From: Lingula anatina
Taxonomy: Eukaryota; Brachiopoda; Lingulata; Lingulida; Lingulidae
Direction: 5' to 3'
DNA: 64,000 nucleotides
Assembly (NCBI RefSeq): GCF_001039355.2
Contig: NW_019775929.1
Location: 79,018 to 143,017, forward strand
Every line of letters starts with the position of its first letter. Position 1 is the stretch's first letter. The position numbers were made by a program, and so were the translations under genes. The notes beneath the pieces were generated by a model that did not search any database, was not told the origin of the DNA, and saw only the letters and a list, made by a program, of their open reading frames with translations. Below, piece after piece: positions 59,943 through 64,000 of the stretch.

Positions 59943-62900
59943 CTGAAAATATAATTAAAAACATCATTAGATAGCCATGTAGTACTAAACAGGTATCAGC
60001 AATTAGCTGGCTTCAGTGTAATTCACCTAAAGTCTTAAGTTTAAAGATACAGTGGAGATAACAGCACTAAAATATCATCTCTGATTTTTTAGCCAATCTG
60101 CAGATCTATCACCTGTGGGAAAACGGCCAAACTGAACCATTTAAACACAATTTAAAAGAGATTTATTCACTTCATTAAATCAAGTGATTGCCTTTGCCAG
60201 CATTGTAAATTAAGATATATAAAATATACTGGTGGCTGAATAATGGAAATAATTTGCCAAAATAGTTAAATACCCTCATTTCTGCGATTAACATGAATTC
60301 TATTACAATATGTATACATCTGAAACAGCTTGTAGGTACAACATTTACAGTGTGTAAAGTAAGCTTCCTGGTGGAAAAAAAAAAAAAAAAAAAAAGCTCA
60401 GGCAACTCTTCTAAATACCAAAATTCAAGTCAACACAGCCTTTAAATAAGACATAAGAAAGACAAGCTTCACTTCAAAACTAATGTAAAAATGGTGTACA
60501 CTCATTCACCTCAACTGCTAACAAACTGATTATCAAAACTTCATATCGAAACATTTGAATACAGATCACGTATCCAGTGCATTGGACTCTGTCCAGCCCC
60601 CCCCCCTACATTTCTATGACGAATTACATCCGATGTAGATGTCTCCACTGTTGCCAGACCAACCAACATCTAAATCTAACAACGGTTTGGGCGTTATGCA
60701 GATTTTTTTGTCAGTCTTATTTTTCTCCATCAGACACACCAAACGCACATATATATGCAACGCACTAAACACTAACTCACTAAACTGATATAACAAATTA
60801 CTCCTGCCGCCATTGTCTTTGTAGTTGCCAGACAAAGTAGCACTTAATAGGAGGGTTAATCGAGCATAGAACTCAGAAAATGACTTCTGAATGGCTCTCA
60901 TTTGACAGATAGATCTACTCACAGGATTTCGTGAATTATAAATTGCTCAAAATTGCGTAGTGTTTTATGTTTATTAAAATTTGATATGCGCCACAATAAT
61001 AATAATAATCTGTGTAATATGTAGCACAAGAGCACGGTGACAGTGTATATCCCATATCTCCCTTTCTTGAATGTCATAGCAAGCAAACTCCAGTAACAGA
61101 ACAGCATAACCATACTGAAATGTCAGCTGACAGCAATGCTTTATTTAATGATCATTTCAGGAAATTTCGGTTTATTTCTCAACAACCAAGAAAAAATCCC
61201 TTCTAAGATAAAGGAAAAAAAGACTGCTTCCATCAATTTCATTTAATATTTATAACAGGCAATCCCATTCAACATCAAAAAACATTTTATCTGGCGACAT
61301 CAATGGGCTATTGTGCCCAACTTTACGATTCCTTCCAGGAAATTAATTTTTACAAACACTGGTGACATATTGGTAATTGATGATTTGGTATGAAAATAGG
61401 AAAAAATTCTATCCATCAAGCTAATACATGGGCAATAAAACCAAGACAAAAGGAATTATATAGGAACACCAATGATACTTGAAACAGTAAATGGTGGCCA
61501 CTCTCAGTAAAATATGAAGTCCCAGGACAATGCTGAACCAGACTTCACACAACTGATGCCTCTAACAACCCCTAAAAAGTAGAGTAATTACTGGAAACCA
61601 GTGCAAAAAACAACTTACAAATAAAACAAAGAGAAGGAAAGATCTCAAGAATTCAGTGATTCATACAGTTTAGTAAGAACACCTACCCCAGGCAAATATG
61701 CCTTTTACAAATGAATCTTGCAAGTAAATTTGAACTTGGCTCAGGGAAAAAATGTGTTGCAATACAAGAAGTATCCAGAATAATCCTAAGCAAGCCCAAT
61801 ATAGTATGTATTCTGAATGCACAAAACCTGTCCTCATTATGACTTTGCAGAATTTAGACTTAAATTTACACATTAATTTCCCATAAATGATCTAGATCCA
61901 AGAACAAAGTCAGACTTATGTATTGGCTGTTAGTCATTTGGTTGTCAGCACAAAAACAGCAAAACAATTATTTCTGCAGGAAATGATTCATCTGTTTTGT
62001 AAAAAATTATAACAAAAAGTACAGCAGGCATTGGTGGGGGGGGGGGGGGTAACAATCCTAATTGCTCATTAATATTGCAAGCATATTCAGACTAGGCTTA
62101 TGTGCGCAAGACTAGTGTTTTTTATCCCCTATTCTCTCTCCGTGCACGCGTATGTGCATGTGTGATCAAGTGCAAGTGTGCATGATGGTGGTGTAAGGAC
62201 TTCAATACAGTCGTAAGTCTTCGTGCATGCAGCAAGTCTTCCCCTACTCTGCCCTTGGTTATAATAAGAATAAAATCTAAGAGAGCTGACAGCAATGATG
62301 GATATGCTTTGAGAAAGGCACATTTACCCCATTATCAACTAAATAGAAAATGTATTGCTTCAAAACATTTGGAAATGGCTGCCTTTGAAACTAATTGCTC
62401 AAGTCCTCGTAAAACCATTCTGCCCTGTTCTCTTTTCCTCAGTGCATTATAACTTGACTTTATAAACATGTCACACTGCTAAAACTCAATCGAATGTCAC
62501 GCATTGCTGGCGAAACTCGTCAGCTAAGAATAGCAGCATATTTAGGAGAATACCTTGGGTACTTTTTGTGATAACCATTTAAGGTAAGGTGGAGTAATTT
62601 CTCAATTAATTTGAACAAAACTGATTAGACTTCCCTAAAAACAATTTAAGTAATAAATTAGTTGCTTACACCCAAAAGAAATGATTTGATTTCCATATTA
62701 AATTTAGCAAAGAAAGTAAGTTTTTGTAGGAGAAAAAATTGTACAAAACAAGACCAACCTAAAAGTCCAAATCAAATAAAACCTGCCCTTGGGTAAAAAA
62801 TGTTAGAAGATGAAAGATTTTAAAAAATTTTAATTCGACAGATCTGCTTGACTGTGCTGCGGGCTTTAATTGACTGGAATGACTACGGTGTTTAAAAAAT

Positions 62901-63370
62901 GATTGTAATTAGGAAGATTTCCCACAATTATCTCACTTCTACTACTCATTATCCCATACCAGCAATGTTTTTTAAAACCTCTGGATCCCCCGCGGAATTC
63001 ATGAGTCACTATGCCTGGGCAGAAAACACTGATAGTGTCATCAGAAACACTGAATTATTCATAATGGGGATCCTGTTATGTTAAAACTCCAGCAGCCAAG
63101 CCCTACTTTTTTTGTACTGAAGACTTGTATTTAGTCTATGTGACAGATAAATTTTTCAGTGTCAAAAGACGTTCTGAAAATATCTGTGCAATGATGACAA
63201 AACTTCCAATATTAGAATACTGGGATTTGGCATTAGTAACTACACTTTCACCAATAGCTGTAGGGAAACTTACAAAGATTATATCCGACTGACTCATTCA
63301 GTTTAATCTCACCCCTATCAGAATATGTATATATGCATACATGCACATGTGCGTGTGATTTCATACTTAC
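59943..63370 (-). other. FRMD4 intron, 3.4 kb
   Basis: AT-rich. It contains an A21 run (60376-60396), a G run (about 62036-62050) and short ORFs without recognisable features. No transposon identified. Confidence 0.55.
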
Positions 63371-63450
63371 TCTTCATAATCTCCATGTGCTGCCTGCAAC
63401 ACATGCGCTGCTAGCTCAAAAGCTGTCTCGCTGTCACACTCGACTGTACC
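63371..63450 (-). CDS. FRMD4: FRMD4 exon: junction of FERM lobes F1 and F2 (first exon in window)
   Basis: 80 bp, phase 0 to 2. It encodes GTVECDSETAFELAAHVLQA then AHGDYE, matching the vertebrate LIDVESEVVFELASYILQEAKGDF. Acceptor ATTTTAG, donor GTAAGT. Roughly the first 100 residues of the protein are encoded upstream, outside the window. Confidence 0.93.
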
Positions 63451-63920
63451 CTAAAATACCCATAGCAACAAATATATACATAATATTATACAACATCTTT
63501 TGATGCGAGTGCCATTTATCAATATTTCTACTTATAACAACAAGCAAACATCACGATAATACACCAGCTTAGTAACACCACTGGAAATTGCTTTTAAAAT
63601 TGTTTTTTTTTTTCTTTCTTTCATTCATTTTGCTTATAATTTTTTTATTTTTTAAATTCTATGGGGGTGGTGGTGGTGTGGGGGCTAAATTAATAGGCAT
63701 TTTTTGCAGAATTTAACTGAAATGTGTGAAAAGTAAGAGAATCACTGAATACTGATGTGCTCTGACAAGTGCTCTATGATTCAATTAAAAGTTCACTGCT
63801 CTTCAGTTGACAGCAAATGCATTTTAAGAGTGCTCAATGCAGATTTTCTCTGATAGCTCAACTTGCCAATCAATTTCCATATTAGTGAAAATGTGAACCA
63901 TTAATTTGATCCAACTATTC

Positions 63921-63923
<3 letters not shown>

Positions 63924-64000
<77 letters not shown>
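63924..64000. repeat. (GA)n microsatellite running off the window end
   Basis: An uninterrupted GA run from about 63924 to the last base, in the FRMD4 intron. Confidence 0.97.

Larger units (their letters stand above)
27075..64000 (-). other. FRMD4: FRMD4A/FRMD4B orthologue, gene span (5' end outside window)
   Basis: Nineteen coding exons on - join in phase with canonical GT-AG boundaries into 1,262 residues. In order: end of FERM lobe F1 and lobe F2 (exons at 63371, 59859, 59366, 57564), lobe F3 (52328, 49742, 46251, 43486), a Ser-rich link and the coiled-coil CUPID/DUF3338 region that binds cytohesins (43057 to 37461), then a long disordered tail (37201 to 27075). In vertebrates FRMD4A links Par-3 to cytohesin-1 and Arf6 at epithelial junctions, and FRMD4B (GRSP1) binds the cytohesin Grp1. 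The same role, a cortical scaffold for Arf-GEFs, is inferred here. Human proteins are about 1,040 residues; this one is longer because of its tail. The start codon and promoter lie beyond 64 kb. Confidence 0.9.

Noticed and set aside
60614-60922. 102-codon frame on - in an FRMD4 intron
   Set aside because: It does not match the FERM sequence expected here, and the adjacent exons already join in phase without it.

Overview
The window is animal nuclear DNA: AT-rich, with short GT-AG-bounded exons, long introns, many microsatellites and DNA-transposon remnants. The gene content suits a lophotrochozoan invertebrate such as a mollusc, annelid or brachiopod; this is an inference from the receptor family type and is not proven.

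Left region, 1 to about 20.8 kb. A young cluster of seven-transmembrane receptor genes with an unusual layout: signal sequence, basic linker, somatomedin-B-like module, cysteine-rich ectodomain, a second extracellular domain, a methuselah/adhesion-type 7TM, and almost no cytoplasmic tail. Four copies are present. One is the 3' part of a gene cut by the window start (2-958). One is a tandem 7TM-only partial copy (1157-1989). One is a complete three-exon gene on + (6332-10576, 966 aa). One is a complete three-exon gene on - (15156-19015, 973 aa). The two complete genes face each other in a large inverted duplication, with arms of about 5.2-12.2 kb and 13.2-20.8 kb. Comparing arms exposes later insertions, including a 598-bp TTAA-flanked element whose empty site survives in the other arm.

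Middle, about 20.8-27.07 kb. I see no supportable gene, only a foldback element, a 21-bp minisatellite and AT-rich sequence.

Right region, 27.07 kb to the window end. One large gene on -, the orthologue of FRMD4A/FRMD4B: a FERM scaffold that binds cytohesin Arf-GEFs and links them to polarity proteins. Nineteen coding exons could be joined with consistent phase, covering 1,262 residues from the end of FERM lobe F1 to the C terminus; the 5' exons lie beyond 64 kb. It has a phase-symmetric 105-bp exon that inserts 35 residues into FERM lobe F3, a 27-bp microexon, a His/Gln-rich tail, and two possible C termini that both look like class I PDZ ligands (-TIV by splicing, -SEV by read-through). Its introns hold a piggyBac relic with TTAA ends, a MITE-like inverted repeat and a cluster of five CACATG E-boxes.

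The two regions show no functional link. The most novel material is the receptor cluster and its rearrangement history; next are the FRMD4 isoform switches.
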